A DNA stretch of 64,000 bases, taken from assembly GCA_963971425.1 (NCBI GenBank), contig OZ020518.1:29022770-29086769 (forward strand). The letters are read 5' to 3'. Within the stretch, counting starts at the first letter, position 1. Each line of letters opens with the position of its first letter. Below, in pieces: positions 48,987-62,170 of this stretch. The notes beneath the pieces are model-generated. The model was given only the letters and a program-made list of their open reading frames with translations, was not told the DNA's origin and made no database searches. The position numbers and the translations under genes were made by a program. This stretch comes from Bryoerythrophyllum caledonicum (lineage: Eukaryota; Streptophyta; Bryopsida; Pottiales; Pottiaceae).

Positions 48987-49794
48987 CCCCTAAAGGACCG
49001 ATGTCCCCTCGGAGGACGTTTTGAGTTTGGGTAAGGTACCACGTTCTCAATTCTAGGCATTATTTTCTGAGATTTTTTGTTGAATGGCCAACTTTTGATT
49101 AGCTTTGTGTAGACACAAATTTCGTAGAATTCCGACTTACGGTTCAAAAGTTACAATTTATTTTCACTTACATATACAAATAGTGCAGCAGTTTAGTGTG
49201 ACATATCACAAATACTGTCACCAAACTTTAATAACTTATAAATTCAATAGAAATTCGAGTTTTTGTCCATTTAAAAGAAATAAAATGTCATCTTGGAAAG
49301 GAAATTGAGATCTTTGCATCTATCATACGGATTTGTGAATTTCAAATATTTGAGAAGGATATGATATATGCAAAATGTAAAGTGTATTGTTGATTCTCGG
49401 CACATAGGTGCATTGCAGGATTTTTTAGGACATCTTCTACACCTCTTCTACTTCTAAAATTTGGTGCACATGTGCCTAACATGATATTTTTCAAGTTAAC
49501 ACAATAAAATCACGGCCCGTAGTGCAAAAAGTTGCCATAGAAGGTGGTCGAAGTTTGTTGAAGGTGTATAGTATGACCCAAAAAAGAGATTATGTCGCAC
49601 TTCAAAGGCTAATATCTTTCAATCCGTGCGGTCGAACTTACCAAAAATTTCACCACACACTCTCATACAAGTCTGGTACAAGATCCTACGGTTCAATGTT
49701 CAAAAAAATGATTTTGTATCAATTTGTGTTGAATGCGCTGAAAATGGCAGTTTGGGAGTGTTTTTGAGGAAAAATTGCCTTGGTCCTTTAGGGG
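48987..49794. mobile_element. Nonautonomous piggyBac-like element (808 bp)
   Basis: Exact 13-bp terminal inverted repeats CCCCTAAAGGACC are flanked on both sides by TTAA (48983-48986 and 49795-49798), the target site of piggyBac transposases. The left subterminal part has ggaccgatgtcccctcgg, itself partly palindromic. No transposase domain is encoded. Classification rests on termini and target duplication. Confidence 0.85.
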
Positions 49795-49798
49795 TTAA

Positions 49799-50887
49799 TG
49801 AGCACTATGTATTCATCTTCATAGATAATCAACTTATGTCTAGCAAGTCTCGCTTGAGTCGCAATTTAGTTTTACTCTAAACTAAACAATAAATGGATAT
49901 AGATTGTTTTAACTACTATTCAAGTGTCAAGGTACATTTTACATTAATCTAAGACAAAATGTCAAGGTTTCCATTTGCAATGATATGGCCAAATTCCCTC
50001 ATACCATACTGTTCCATTGAATATGAAGGATTCAAGATTTTTAAAAAACTCTAAGTATAACATCGTTGTGTTGTAATTTAAAAGAATTAAAGAAATCACA
50101 TAGAACCCTTTTAAAAGAAATCATTAAAAATTTGAGGTAAAAAGATTGAGCTATTATATCTTACCCACAGCTGTAGATTATATACTTAATTCAAATAGTT
50201 TCATTGAAAATCCTTTAAACTCTTTTCATTTATTGAAAATTGCAATCAGTTCCACCAATATTTTTAAAAACTTGGAAGAATTGGCGAAGAAATAAGAAGA
50301 GACCCATAAATTCTTGCATCACTGCTCACAAGATAGCATTGCTGTATGAAATAGTACACAGTGTGTAGCATTGAATTCGTATAAAATTACTCATATCATC
50401 AATTTGATGCTACAGGACTGAAGAAACTTGAGCAGACTGTGCTAAGGAGTCTTATCACAAGAAGCTGAGAGCCATGCTTTACATTCTATAATATCCAGCA
50501 GTCAAGAGCTGGTGTCAATGCTTCTCAATTCTCTACACAAAATTAGACAAACACACTGCAAAAACATGTGCGTTCATGTGTGAAGCCGGATTGACCTCGC
50601 CAATGTGAATGTGGAACCTCTTGACGGATTGCAGCAGCAGCAGCAGCAGCAGCAGCATCCGGCTCTACAACTTAAAGCAAAACAGATCTGAATTGCCGTA
50701 CGAACAAGCGTAGGCCTCCTTCCCTCAAAGGACTAAATGAACTGCGTGACGACCTGCTGATCAAAGAAATACTTGACTATCATTGCCACGCAGAAACTAC
50801 ATGAAATACATGAACCATGGTCTTCCATATGTATGCTACAACATGGCTCCACTGTCGAGAAGAGAGAACAACTCCCGCACATCCCCC
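49799..50887. other. Intergenic with a CAG microsatellite
   Basis: No gene seen. Eight or so CAG units lie at 50632-50656. The right part probably contains the 3' UTR of the CIP7-like gene. Confidence 0.6.
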
Positions 50888-53800
50888 TCACTGTTTCACT
50901 TTACTCCGAAAAGATGATAATGAGAAGAAAGACCGAGGTGCTGCATCAGGAAGCACAAAGTAGTCAGAATTACCATACTCAACAACGAAATTGTACATAG
51001 GCCAGACCAAAACAGAAACACTTCGTCTGGTTTGTGAAGGTAGGACACCTGAGCTAGACAGCATGACCAAGTTCAAAAGTTGCAAATTCACGGAATTTCA
51101 CCTAGCGATCAACTCATCAATGCAGGACTGCTACAAAATTACGGCAAGTACTATACCTTTCAGAAGGCTGCTGCCGCCAACATGCTCATCCCTCGTCTTA
51201 AAATGAGCCGGTGCGGTGGGTATTGAGCTCCGAACAAAGGGAACTGCACCATCGTCAAGCTTAAAGTTAGAATGAGAATTCCCACCCCGTACATATAATT
51301 TGATATCGTCGCTATACCTGCTCGAACGCGAAAGATTACAATGGTACGAACTTGGATGCAGCCACTCCAAAAGGACCAGCGTCACATGCTAAAATGGACA
51401 AGAGTACTTACTTGATACTAGACGAACTTCGGCATCCCCTTCGGTTGCACAGTCTTCGGGAATAGCAGGAGGTCCTACTAAAGCGGAGGCTTTGCCCGCC
51501 ATGCGAGAGGCGAGGCTCTTGGCACCAATATGAGTCAATTCGTCAGTTCGTGCACCATGTTCAATTGCGAAGTCAAAGTCCTCATCAATGTCAGAAGGAC
51601 TGTCACTCGTCGTTGATGCAGCACTGCTTCTATCTTTCTTTTTCAAACCGAACTTCAGGAGCCTTTTCAAGCCTCGCGGTGATTCCTTCACAGCAGGCGG
51701 TGCCAAGACCTTTTGAGAACTGAGCCACTTCTTACGAAGCCTAGCATCAGGAAAATGGGATAGCTGTAGTTGAGGAGCCGGGCTCATTGCGGGAGAGCTA
51801 GAAGCCCCAGCACCAGAGATATTATCTGACATGGACCCGTATGGAACTTCATATCGACCCTGAGATAAATTTGCGGCATCACCGGATATCGCTTGGGGAA
51901 CTTGGGAATCTTTGGGCGACAAGGACCTCAAAGGAATTGAGTGTATCGGAGAGGATCTTAGCGAAGGTGTTGCTGTACCACTGGCAGCTGTGTTCCCCAC
52001 GGAGATATTGTCTGAACCCTCACTCAAGAAATGTCTCAACGTTGATGTAAGCAGATTCTCTGATGCGAGCTCTGCATGGGTGGCATCGTGATCAGTTCTG
52101 CTTGAACGATTGTCGTCGGGACGGCACATATCCTCAGGCTCTTGCCACTCTTCAGGCCGTATCATCTCATCATCATCGTCCAGAACCAAGGCCAAATTTT
52201 GGCAAGGAGAGCTAGGTCGTGCAATCCAAATACTGGATGCGTCCACATCCGAGGCTTGCGTAGCTTCAGGAAGATCTGCGCGCAGACTACCTCCCTTCTC
52301 CTCTACTGAAGAGATTGAATTCATGGCATCCTCTTCAGCAACATCATCTTCGGCCTTCATGGCTTCTTCATGCTCGGAGTCGGAAATACTCTTTTCCGCG
52401 TCTTCTTCCAAGGTCTTTGAAGGTTCAGGAGCCGCAGCTACTTTGGATTTCCGGACGTTGGGTCCAGATCCTGGTCCTATCCCTCTTCCTTTACGGAGAA
52501 AGGGTTTGGAGTCTCCGCTTGCAGCTGAAAGTGAAAGGCGCTTATTGGGCTTGCTTGTAGCACTTGCCTCAGCTGGTGCAGTCTTGGACGCCTTCAGTGG
52601 TACCAAAACTGGGGCTTCCGGTAGAGTCTCTGTGACAGCAGCGATGCTCTTTCTTGTCCCAACACGACGCTTCTTGTCATCCGCAGAAGCTCCCCGAGGC
52701 TTCCCATTGGCTTCCAGAGGAGCTGGCGCGCCGCGCATACCAGGAACCTTGCTCCCAGTGCTGCGGGGCCGCTCATTATAAGTGCTATTGCGTATTAATG
52801 AAGGCTTGGTGTTCTCTTTTCTAAGTTCTGCCAAGTTGGGCACTGATCTACTCAAAGGATTCTCAACCTCCTTCTTTGCAAGGGCGGAGTGAGGAAGAAC
52901 TCTTTGACTAGAACGAACCGACTTAGGAGCAGAGGCGGTTGCAGCTGCAGCTGCTGCTGCTGCAGGCATGTTCCCCATCCCTCGGAACGCTCCGGCTGAC
53001 ATTCTCTTGGGAGACGACAGTCTTCGAGCGGCACTAGGCTTCGGTTTAGGAGTTATTGATGGAGTAGGAATAAGCGTTGGCAATGCAGTTGGCGTCGATG
53101 GCTGCTGCTTCTCCGCGGCTCGTGGTGTTGTTGTGGCGGAAACTGCCGTAGCCGTTCCCGTTGGAGGAGGACTGGGGCTACTTCGAGCTGCAATTCTTTC
53201 TCGTCGCTGATGTGCTATCTCTTCCAACCGCCTAGCTTCATCGTCATCCTGCAAAAGGCACACCGTGACGTTCATTATAAGACTGCAAACCCGGAATGCC
53301 ATGTTGCAAAAAACATTGATAAAAAACTTGAAACGTAACATCCTACATCAGTCAATCTCTCAACTTCATAATAGCAAACTCATCTCTCATAAGTAGTACA
53401 CTAACATAAGCATTGAGAAATGAATAAAGTATATGCCATACACATGGACACGTCTAAAATTAAAACTAGGATAGGTAATAAATCAACAGAAGTGCAAATG
53501 TCACTTTGCTGCATCATTCAGGATTCTCTATGTATTTCACTTTACAGCGAACGTGGCAAGACCTGGTTGTTCGTTCAAAGAAACGAAATAGCAGAAGCTA
53601 ATATAACGATGTCAAACGAAAATTAATGACAGTCGTCGGTTTAAATGGTTACCATGATCTGTGACCCAGGCCAAGGAGCAATGTGTAAGATAATGTTTTT
53701 CATGAAGTTGTATACAAAAACCAAACTGTCTAAAATCAACTGTAACCACGGATTTAAAAAATACCTTATTCCTCTTAATCTTCAACGCGTCAGATTTCGA

Positions 53801-56800
53801 ATTCCGCAATTTCTCGGCTAGGACTTGGGCCTCTCCATCGGAATTCTGTTTGCCTATACCCCTTCCTTTCCGGGCAGCCATTTCTGCTTTGCGATGCTCC
53901 AACACTTCCTGCATTGATTTTAACTTGGCATCTCTCTCGGCCTTCTTTGATTCCGATTCGTCGCGCAGTTTCGCATCTCTCTTTTCAGTGTATTGCTCGT
54001 AATATCTTCCTTTCGGTTCTTTAGGTGACAGTGGAACTCCAGATTGACTTGAGCGCCCATGATCGCTGCCGTTTTCAGGATAATCCATTCCGTAATCTAC
54101 TCGAGCGTTCCACCCAGAAGATGCTCGAGTGGGACTCTGATCTGGTGTTGCGTTTGCAAAAGAATCAAGGCCAGGTCCTATTCGATGCCCATCCTTCCCG
54201 TCATGGCCTAAATTTCCACCTCCTGAATTGGGGAAAGCACATTCTTCAAAATCAGAAATAAACCATAAAAAGGCACAGTATTATCCTGACACTCAAAAAA
54301 AAAAACTCGAAAATTGAAGTCAAGCCAATGGAGCAGGGTGACCGCATACAAGAGCAAGAACCTCACGTAATCGTGTGAACTGATAGTAGTTTAATATATG
54401 TGATAATATTCGAGACTCAAGGTTCTGAAATTAATAGACTGACCTTGATGTAGAACCGTACCATTCTGCTCTCCGGGACTATCATCAGTGTCCTCGTCAC
54501 TTGATTCCGATTCCTTCTGAATAGTGTCCGTGTTGTTAGCTGGTTTAGTAGAAGCATAGTTAACACTTTTCATGATCATAACTCCAGACCGTCGCATGCT
54601 ATTCCGTCCTACTTGCACCCTTCGCATTGGGGAAGCTGAGCGGCGTCTAGGTGACGAGGTTCTTCGCATCACAGGTTTAGTTTGTGGGCGATCACCGGTT
54701 TTCCCAACTGCTGGACGACTTCCTCCAGCATCTCTAACAGAGGCAGAATTACTGACAGCAGGAACGCTGTGTGAACGAGCTCCGCCCCCGGCCTTATCTT
54801 GTACTCCCACTACTTGCCTCCTCTTATGCTCTTGCCAGGATGCTGCCGGAGAAGGCAGCACATTACCATTAGCTTCCGGTGGCTTGACAACAGGTTCAGC
54901 AGCAAGAGTTGATTGCAAGTTCCCATTTCCTGCAACCCCATGGGCTTGGTATTTAGGCACCACTAGACGGGGAGCTCCATGCCCATTAGTATCTGCTGAG
55001 CCAGGACGCCAAGGCTGATCAAATTGGCCTGCAGCGGCAACTGCCATGGGAAAACCGTCATGTCCAGATACCAGAGGACCGCTCTTCGCCTTCACACCAA
55101 CAGGAATCTGATGGGCTAAATACTGTGGGGGAGGTCCCCAAGCTCTACGTTGCCGTTGACCTCGCCCACCGCGATTACTTCCATCCAAATCATTTCCAGA
55201 GTCGTTGACATTATCCGCATTGTACAAAATGTCTGGATGATGAGAACTGAGTGAAGGAAACCTCCGACTATGGCCGCCGGAGTATGAAATGTTATCATCA
55301 GCATGGGATCTAGCTGCCATCTCTTGTCCCTGAGCCATTCTAGACCCTTCATCCCAACTTGCTTGATTAGATCCTCCCCTTGATCGTGAAAAATCTCCAA
55401 TAAAGTCCCTTCTTGGACTTAACATTGCCTTTCTAAGAACGTCTCCTCCAGCGTAACCCCGGAGCGACAAGTCCTCACTATAGTAATTACTGTAGGATCT
55501 CACACTCACATCATCTCTAAGCTCATCCAACCTAAAGTCACCTGCTTCGCTGTGCATGTCTGACCACATATCCGAGTCTCGAGGTCTAAGCTCAGGGCTC
55601 GTAGGAACATTCCGGAGACTTGTTGTATCAGACAATGGCCATTCGTTCTCGTCCCAAAACCCCGATTCCTTGCTTTTCTTAAATATACTTGTGTACATAA
55701 CGCACGCATCACTGTCACAAAGCAAGCATAATAAGTGGATCAGATTCAAGGAGCAGACTGTGGATTGCCAGTGAAGAATCACTAAAATTCACAGTCGGAT
55801 ACGATAAGCTCTGAATGTCCAACCAAGACAGCACTTTCAATGCTTGTCTAGCACCAGTTTCCCAGCCAACTATTGCGTCACAGATTGCAGCTATCACCTG
55901 ATGAAGGTTGGTATCAAAGCTAAGGTCTAGCTTACAAAAGAGGAAAATTTAGAAAAAAAATACCCCAAGCGATTTGCACCGAAGCAGTCTGCAAACACCA
56001 GCAAGTGCTCCATCTTCTGCATGTCGAAGCCCGCTGCAGTTGCCCGCGCGAATGCCATACCCTGTTCCTTATGCAACAACATTTTCCGAGCTTCCATGGC
56101 TCGCAACAAACGACGCCTGTCATGCCAATCGGTACTTTCATCATTGTCCAGTGGCAACAGCTACGTCTACCATCGGAGGAAAAAAATCCATACAAAGTAG
56201 ACATTTCTTTACGTGTAAGGCAAATACCTGGCATTGTCATCTGGTGCAGGATTCTCGGCTTCATCTAAAGAATTCCGTCTCGACTGCACACAAAACATAA
56301 GTATAAGGTAGGGCTCACTGTAAAATAAATATTTCACACACAGTATAAGTCCGTTCCACTTCAAATTTCTTTACTTGTCCGCTCAAAACAGATTTGACTA
56401 GTTACCGGAGTTGGCGTGGGTGCTTGATCAGTCGTAGCGGTTACCAGTAGGCTGCTAGCTGCATCAAATCAATAATAAACAGTAAATACTTCGAGTTCAA
56501 AGTAAAATGAACTGAGAATCTCTATCACCCTAAGCATCAAATTAAACGATAAAACATAAAAGCAAAATCGAATGCATGCATCAACCCAGTACACGGAAAC
56601 TTTGATGCACCGGTTACAATATCTAAAGAGTGATCGAGGCAAGAGCAGTAAACATTGATTTTCCACAAACCACGAATGGATATGAACTCTTGCATGAACG
56701 CCAAGCTGGCAGTTGAAATAAAACGTCATCGTTATCACAAAGTTAAAATTAAATCTGATGCTGGGCATATCATTGTGGTTCCTAGCAACAACCTGCAGAT

Positions 56801-57877
56801 GGGGTTGGAACTGTAAAGCTGGGCTGTGACGCGTCAACCTGAGTCAAATCATCCAATCACATTGTGAGTACAAGATTGATAAGTTGGAGAGGTTCTGAAG
56901 GATGCCTGTGTCACTTCTTTAAGAGAACATTGAGCTGCTGTGAAGGGTTCCAAATTTCTAAACAAAGAAGTTTGTTATCACATGAACGCCATACCTTGGT
57001 AGACTCAATTGCATGTTCTCTAATGGCTCCATCCAATTGAACAAGCTCAGCTTCCACAGTGCCGACACGCTCAAGCACCTCCGGAGTACTTACAAATCTT
57101 ACAAACCTAAAACATCAACAGCCCCACACCCAAAGATGAAAACAAGGTACTGAAGACTAAGCCAATTTTAACATTCTGCAGGTACCGACATGGCAAACAA
57201 ACATCCCTCCTACTTGAACTTTTAACATACTAATTCAGATGCTAAAGAAGACATAGAACTCTAGACGAGGCAACGCTGAGGAAGTTGCTACCTTTCTATT
57301 GTCCCTTTGGTAAACCACGCAGAAGTCTCAGGCTTCGACCCATATCCATAACCGGGTGGAGGCTTCAACTTAAGTTCTTTCGTGCCAGTGGCATACTGGT
57401 CCTCGGCAGCTTTTAAATGGACAAGAAATGGTTTCAGTAAACCAGAAGCCAACCGCTCTATCTCCTCTCCACAGACTACAACAAGCTCGCACCTGGCCAC
57501 AGCCACAAACAACCCTGGTTAGCGACTCGCTCGGACAAATCCATACAACATGTATTCCTCCCAACAGTTGTGACCTATTTCTAATTATCCCAAAAGCTAC
57601 AGAAGAGTATCTACAGATTCTGAGCGTCCTATCCAAATTTTTAGAATTGCACCTCCAACAACCAAAATTTCATTAAAATTTCAACAATCAAAACGAGCAA
57701 ACAAAACGCCGGCTTCTGCGCAAACTGCCACTCCTCTCCGGACCATCACATATCTCCCACGCGACACATTGCCTGCTCTCCCCGCACTAGAAACAACAAT
57801 GCATCCCAACCACTGAACCTGTTGCGCGACGGCGTAAGCTGGAACACGGCATGGTCGAGCGCAACATCCGACTTCAT
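50888..57877 (-). CDS. COP1-interacting protein 7-like protein, 12 exons, about 1485 aa
   Basis: Exons traced on the minus strand: 57877-57819, 57492-57292, 57106-56995, 56838-56793, 56458-56406, 56283-56228, 56116-55964, 55711-54444, 54222-53765, 53248-51412, about 51317-51157 and 50940-50888. It starts MKSDVALDHAVFQLTPSR and goes on CELVVVCGEEIERLASGLL, SAWFTKGTIER and FVRFVSTPEVLERV, the conserved CIP7 N-terminus. Exon 7 has RKMLLHKEQGMAFARA and FADCFGANRLG. Then come KRDAKLRDESESKKAERDAK (coiled coil), RKKWLSSQKVLAPPAVKE, KRLLKFGLKKKDR and the C-terminal RSSIPTAPAHFKTRDEH with APRSFFSLSSFRSK. Arabidopsis CIP7 is a nuclear partner of COP1 promoting light-regulated genes; the same role here is inferred. 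All junctions keep phase except exon 10 to 11, where the sites I chose do not match, so that boundary is uncertain. No disabling change is seen otherwise. Confidence 0.88.
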
Positions 57878-58237
57878 CTTCCTCCTTGCTCTCTCCGAGC
57901 GGAGAGATGGACGCGCCTCCGCTCTCCACGAGTCCGCTCACAACACCTGGCTCACAACAACAGGCTTGTCCCACCAACACGACCACGGCGGGGGGGCGCT
58001 CACCATAGCTGTTGCTGCTACTACACCACCACTACTGCTGGCAAAAGGCGGATCACATTTTCTTTAGCCCTGGAACCACATTAAAGGTTGTGAATAGAAG
58101 AGTTCACAACTCAGAAGCTGCTCTAACCCGTCCAAAAACAATTTGTCAAAATTTTCCAAAAGAGCTAACCTGGTGTGACTCTCTTAACTGGTAGCGCAAA
58201 TGTCAATGAAAGATGAAAGTGCGCAGCAGCAACTCAC
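57878..58237. other. Upstream of the CIP7-like start, no separate gene
   Basis: Probably promoter or 5' UTR of the CIP7-like gene, or intron if the upstream exons are joined to it. No further acyl-CoA synthetase exon was found here. Confidence 0.5.
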
Positions 58238-59096
58238 AGTCTGCAATTTTTCTGAGGTACAAAACACAGCAGCAACTTCCGCAACTTCCGCATGGTTGAC
58301 ACCATACACGACAGCATCAGCCCCTGCACACGAGTTTTAGAAGCTCAAGCACACATACTCTCTTCGTTACTCAAGAAGAACGGTTTCAATAGTGTCACAC
58401 ATGAAAGACAGCAGAGGCAGAATTAATTTTGTATGCCAATCTTACTGAGCTTGGCTTCACAACTTTAAGATGATCTTACATTTAAATCCACGACTAGGTG
58501 CATAATTTATTAATTTATTTTAAAAACATAACCAAAACAAAGCACAAATAAAAATCGTCATTTATATGGGCACGTTGCAACTTACCAAGGGTATCAAAAA
58601 CTGGAACAGACACATAAGAATAGGCAGGACTCGCTACATCTAAAATGACGCATTCCGCTCGATTGATCATGTACAACTCCGCACAGGAACCCTGCGAATC
58701 ACCCAAACATCAGCGCTGAGCCAGAGCACAAAGGAAAACGCAAAGAACAGTAAAAACAACGGAATGTGAGAATGGGTGAAGCTCTTGCTCATTCTGGTGA
58801 GCTCAACACTCGTCTAGTTCAACCCTGGAGATGCCACGCCCTGATCCGACTGCAGTGCGTGCAGTTCCTACTTCTTCATAAGTCAACCACCTACAAATAC
58901 TAGATTCTAGACTCCATCACTAATACTCCACAATTTCCCTCGACGTAAAACACGGTGCGAAGATCAACCTCTACACATCCATGCGTCCATTCTACCGCAT
59001 TGTAAAGTGAAACTGTTTAGACTAACCTCGATGGCAACAAGCTGATCGACACTAGCAAACTTACGATTTTTGAGAAAGTAGATGTACTTGAGCTGT
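58238..59096 (-). pseudogene. Peroxisomal-type long-chain acyl-CoA synthetase exons, partial
   Basis: Three minus-strand exons with good GT..AG borders and consistent phase: 59096-59027, 58691-58586 and 58323-58238. The last two read GSCAELYMINRAECVILD, AYSYVSVPVFDTLG, ADAVVYGVNHAEVAE and VAAVFCTSEKLQT, aligning closely with the region of plant LACS6/LACS7 that has INRPEW, YSYVSVPLYDTLG and VNHA. These enzymes activate fatty acids with CoA for peroxisomal beta-oxidation. The first exon (QLKYIYFLKNRKFASVDQLV) does not match anything I recall. The AMP-binding motif and catalytic half are absent: next downstream is the CIP7-like gene in the same orientation. Conserved residues are altered (VFDTLG for LYDTLG). 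It is either a captured or duplicated gene fragment or 5' exons of a chimeric transcript with CIP7. Confidence 0.55.
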
Positions 59097-59846
59097 CTAC
59101 AAATACAAAACACTAGGCGTAACCGACCTCCCGTCTCGTCCCTCCCTAAACCCTAAAGCCCGAAATGTGACACAACGTAGAGAACAAAGACCCCAGCAGC
59201 CCTCAGAGATTCAACATCCACCACCGTCAGCTGCATCAACCAAATCGGTACAGCAAGAGGGCAACTCTCTCAACTGAAAGAGAGAGAGAGGGAGACGCTC
59301 ACTTGTTCGGCGAGGAAGGAGAGCGAGATGGCTAACCCCAGCAGCTACGGAGCACGAGCAGCCATGAGGAAGGGGAGAGGCGTCAATGCGAGCATCGCGC
59401 CGCAACGAGCACCACCATCAGCTCCAGCTCCGCCATCACCGCCGCCGTCGTCGCCGTCTTCGTCCTGTGTCAGGCCCCGCAGCAGCACGCCAAATGGGCA
59501 CTTGGTCCAACGCGGGCACTTCGTCCGGAGGGCTGCCGATACAAAAGCCCATACAAGGCTCCCGCCCCCGCCCGGGATCCCGGATCGTTTCATTGAGCTC
59601 TTCGCCGCCTACCCGGGACGATACCCGGGATCGATCAAGCCCTGTGTACATGACCTCCGGGCCTTGACCGTTCACCAGCTGCACTTATTTTGGCGAATTT
59701 TAAACCCTGATGGTTGCTGCCCAAGGAATCCATCAGGTTACTAAGCAACCGCACATGCAACCAGACGGAGCTCCCATTCAGACTCTAACGTCACATGGTG
59801 GCCCCCACTTTACGCAAATTTTTGTTTTGTGTCATTTTTAAGTTAC
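59097..59846. other. GC-rich stretch, possible promoter of the minus-strand genes
   Basis: About 59300-59690 is rich in C, G and CpG with a (GA)n run at 59276-59295. A 138-residue plus-strand frame here looks compositional. A promoter for the leftward genes is likely but not shown. Confidence 0.4.
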
Positions 59847-59978
59847 ACTTTGGGAACACTAGGGAACAATCGTGACCACTTGGGAACACACTTTGGGAAC
59901 ACTAGGGAACAATCGTGACCACTTGGGAACACACTTTGGGAACACTAGGGAACAATCGTGACCACTTGGGAACACACT
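59847..59978 (+). repeat. 43-bp minisatellite, three units
   Basis: Unit starting actttgggaacactaggg at 59847, 59890 and 59933, containing aacaatcgtgaccacttggg, then degrading. Confidence 0.95.
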
Positions 59979-60949
59979 TGGGAACAACAGATGAGAACAA
60001 TGTGGGAACTCACTAGGACCGGATAAGTTACAAATTTAGTCAACTTGCTTTATACAAGCATCTGATACAACAACAATTTCGTTATAACAGCCAGTTGTAA
60101 TCAGATCCAATCTTCTCCCTTTGTAAGAGCAACACTTGGAGTACACTCATTTCCCCCCCCCCTTCCATTATAATAGCCTCTTAATGTAGCACCCATAACC
60201 AACGAGGTTGTTGTAAAGGGAGCCGACTGTATGGTAAAAATTGCAAAGTCAAAGGAGGGTAAACAACTGGTTTGGTTCATAGCCAAACCAGATTTTCACC
60301 TTAGTCCGATATGGGTGTCAGGCACCAAACCCGGTCGTGCCGGAGCTGGATTTAATACCTCACAAAGTTCATGTGCGTTTGCTTACTGAGTTCTCCACTA
60401 CCCCGTTCACCTTATATAGTGTGGATTCGTTATTGATGTGGATCATTTACACTAATTTTCATCAAGCACACGTATGTCAAGTTCTGATTGAGTATTCATT
60501 TTCAAACAAGTGTGTGTGAGCCGATGATTGATTGCATATTTCCATTTAGTGTAGGAAATTGAACTACTCTGGTCCACAATATATAAAGTGAACATTGTAT
60601 CCATCCAATTCAAAGGACCTATTCCAGCCATGCCACTAGTTATGATGTTTAACTATGGCTATGATTAAAAAGGACTTGATCTACACTAAAATTATTTGAA
60701 GGTGCTATCATTTTATTTTTAGTTTGATGAAGATTTTCACTGAGCACAAATCTCTGTTACTCAAAGAGAGTGGTTATTGCATACCTCCACCAGATCAAAG
60801 TCTCATCTATAACCAATCATATTTTAGAATATTTTCCCTTGAATTCTTGAGAGGTGGCCATCCCACCAAAGCCCTAAGCATAGTTCCTTGAGCCATTTCC
60901 AAAGCCACCACCTTCCAACCAAGAGAAACCTGATAATTGACTTATTCAA
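59979..60949. other. Intergenic, no feature seen
   Basis: AT-rich sequence with a C-run at 60151-60162. No gene or known repeat recognised. Confidence 0.5.
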
Positions 60950-61085
60950 TATTCACTACTCAATATTCAAATTCAAACATTTAGTGTTCAAATTCAAACA
61001 TTTTGTATTCAAATTCAATCAGTTAGTATTCAAATTCAATCAGTCAGTATTCAAATTCAATCAATCAGTATTCAAATTCAAATAA
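60950..61085 (+). repeat. 22-bp tandem repeat, about six units
   Basis: Units of the form gtattcaaattcaatcagtt with gradual changes in the last bases (catttagt, cagttag, cagtcag, caatcag). Confidence 0.9.
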
Positions 61086-61695
61086 GTAAGAATTGGGAGA
61101 ACCAGTAGGAAAATAAGTCAGGGTGGGTTTTTGAATCGTTCAACAAAAAAGTTCATAATGATAATAAACTAATAAGATTATTAATAAATGATTTGTTAAC
61201 AAACAAATTACAATTATATTTATAATGACTATATTTTTAATAAATAATACTACTATTATGATAATGAAATAAATGTATATTGTTTAAGTTTGGAATCCTT
61301 TGTGATGCATATTTTTTTTTAATGTGTTAGACGATTCTAAAACTTATAGAGTAAGGCAGACACTTGTATCCCTAGACAATGTGGCTACTTTTGCCCAATT
61401 TATTTTTAAGGATTCATATGTGGGTCTCCTTGAATATTTATCTTCCTATGTCTTTCTATTTTGGGCAATTTCACCATTATATGGATTGAGATAGGAGACC
61501 TTAGGAAGAAATGCTTTAAGTGAATACAATTTAGGATGGCAAGTTATGTTTAGATATCAAAAACTGTTTATCCTCAAAAGAGAGCAATAGTTCTATTTCA
61601 CCAATGTAGGCATAAGCCAGTGGAGGAATGAACAAATACTATTTACATTGGTCTTCAACAAGGATTGGAATTCATCATCATCATGCTAAACAAAA
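61086..61695. other. AT-rich intergenic, no feature seen
   Basis: Strongly AT-rich to 61270, then mixed. No gene recognised. Confidence 0.5.
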
Positions 61696-61850
61696 GAAAG
61701 AAAGAAGAACACCAGTCTCCAGAGGAGGCCGGCGTGAATAGAGTGTCTATTCATTCAACTTACTAAAACGATGCCCACTCGACAAAGGATTAGCAAGATG
61801 GAACTACTTCCCCCTTTCAAGGGTAGACCATGCTAAACACCTTTACTACA
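61696..61850 (-). mobile_element. Short LINE 3' tail, 5'-truncated copy
   Basis: On the minus strand this gives gtctacccttgaaaggggg, cactctattcacgccggcc and a TTC/TTTC tail, matching the 3' ends of LINE copies 1 and 2. Only about 155 bp remain. It is a very short truncated insertion, or a SINE using the LINE tail. Confidence 0.8.
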
Positions 61851-62013
61851 TCCAAAATCTAGTAGACAAGTATAATTATAAATGTGCATGAAGAGTCTTA
61901 CAAGCCGTTTGAATGTCAAATGTATACCTTAGTATTTCCTTAGCTCTATCACTTTCTACTATCATATTAGTTTTGGTTATTATATAGTGTTTTTGTTTTT
62001 TTAAGTTTTAGTT

Positions 62014-62170
62014 AAGAAGAAGAAGAACTCCAGTCCCAATAGAAAGGCCACCATGAATAAAGTGTCCGTTCGTTCCACCACTAAATTTATGTCCACTAGG
62101 TATAGGTTTAGTAGTATGGAATTACTCCCCTCTCTCCAAGGTAGACTAGTATTTAGGGACCTAGGAATAT
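62014..62170 (-). mobile_element. Second short LINE 3' tail, 5'-truncated copy
   Basis: The minus strand reads cctaggtccctaaatac, agtctaccttggagagaggg, cactttattcatggtgg and (TTC)n, again the LINE 3' block. It ends at nearly the same inner point as the copy at 61696-61850. Confidence 0.8.

Noticed and set aside
51131-51412. A simple GT-AG join of CIP7 exons 10 and 11 at 51412/51317
   Set aside because: The two exons are then out of phase by one base; the true border or a small extra exon is unresolved, so the coordinates are approximate.
59328-59744. A 138-codon plus-strand frame, Pro/Arg-rich
   Set aside because: GC-rich composition at a likely promoter of minus-strand genes; no domain or splice context.
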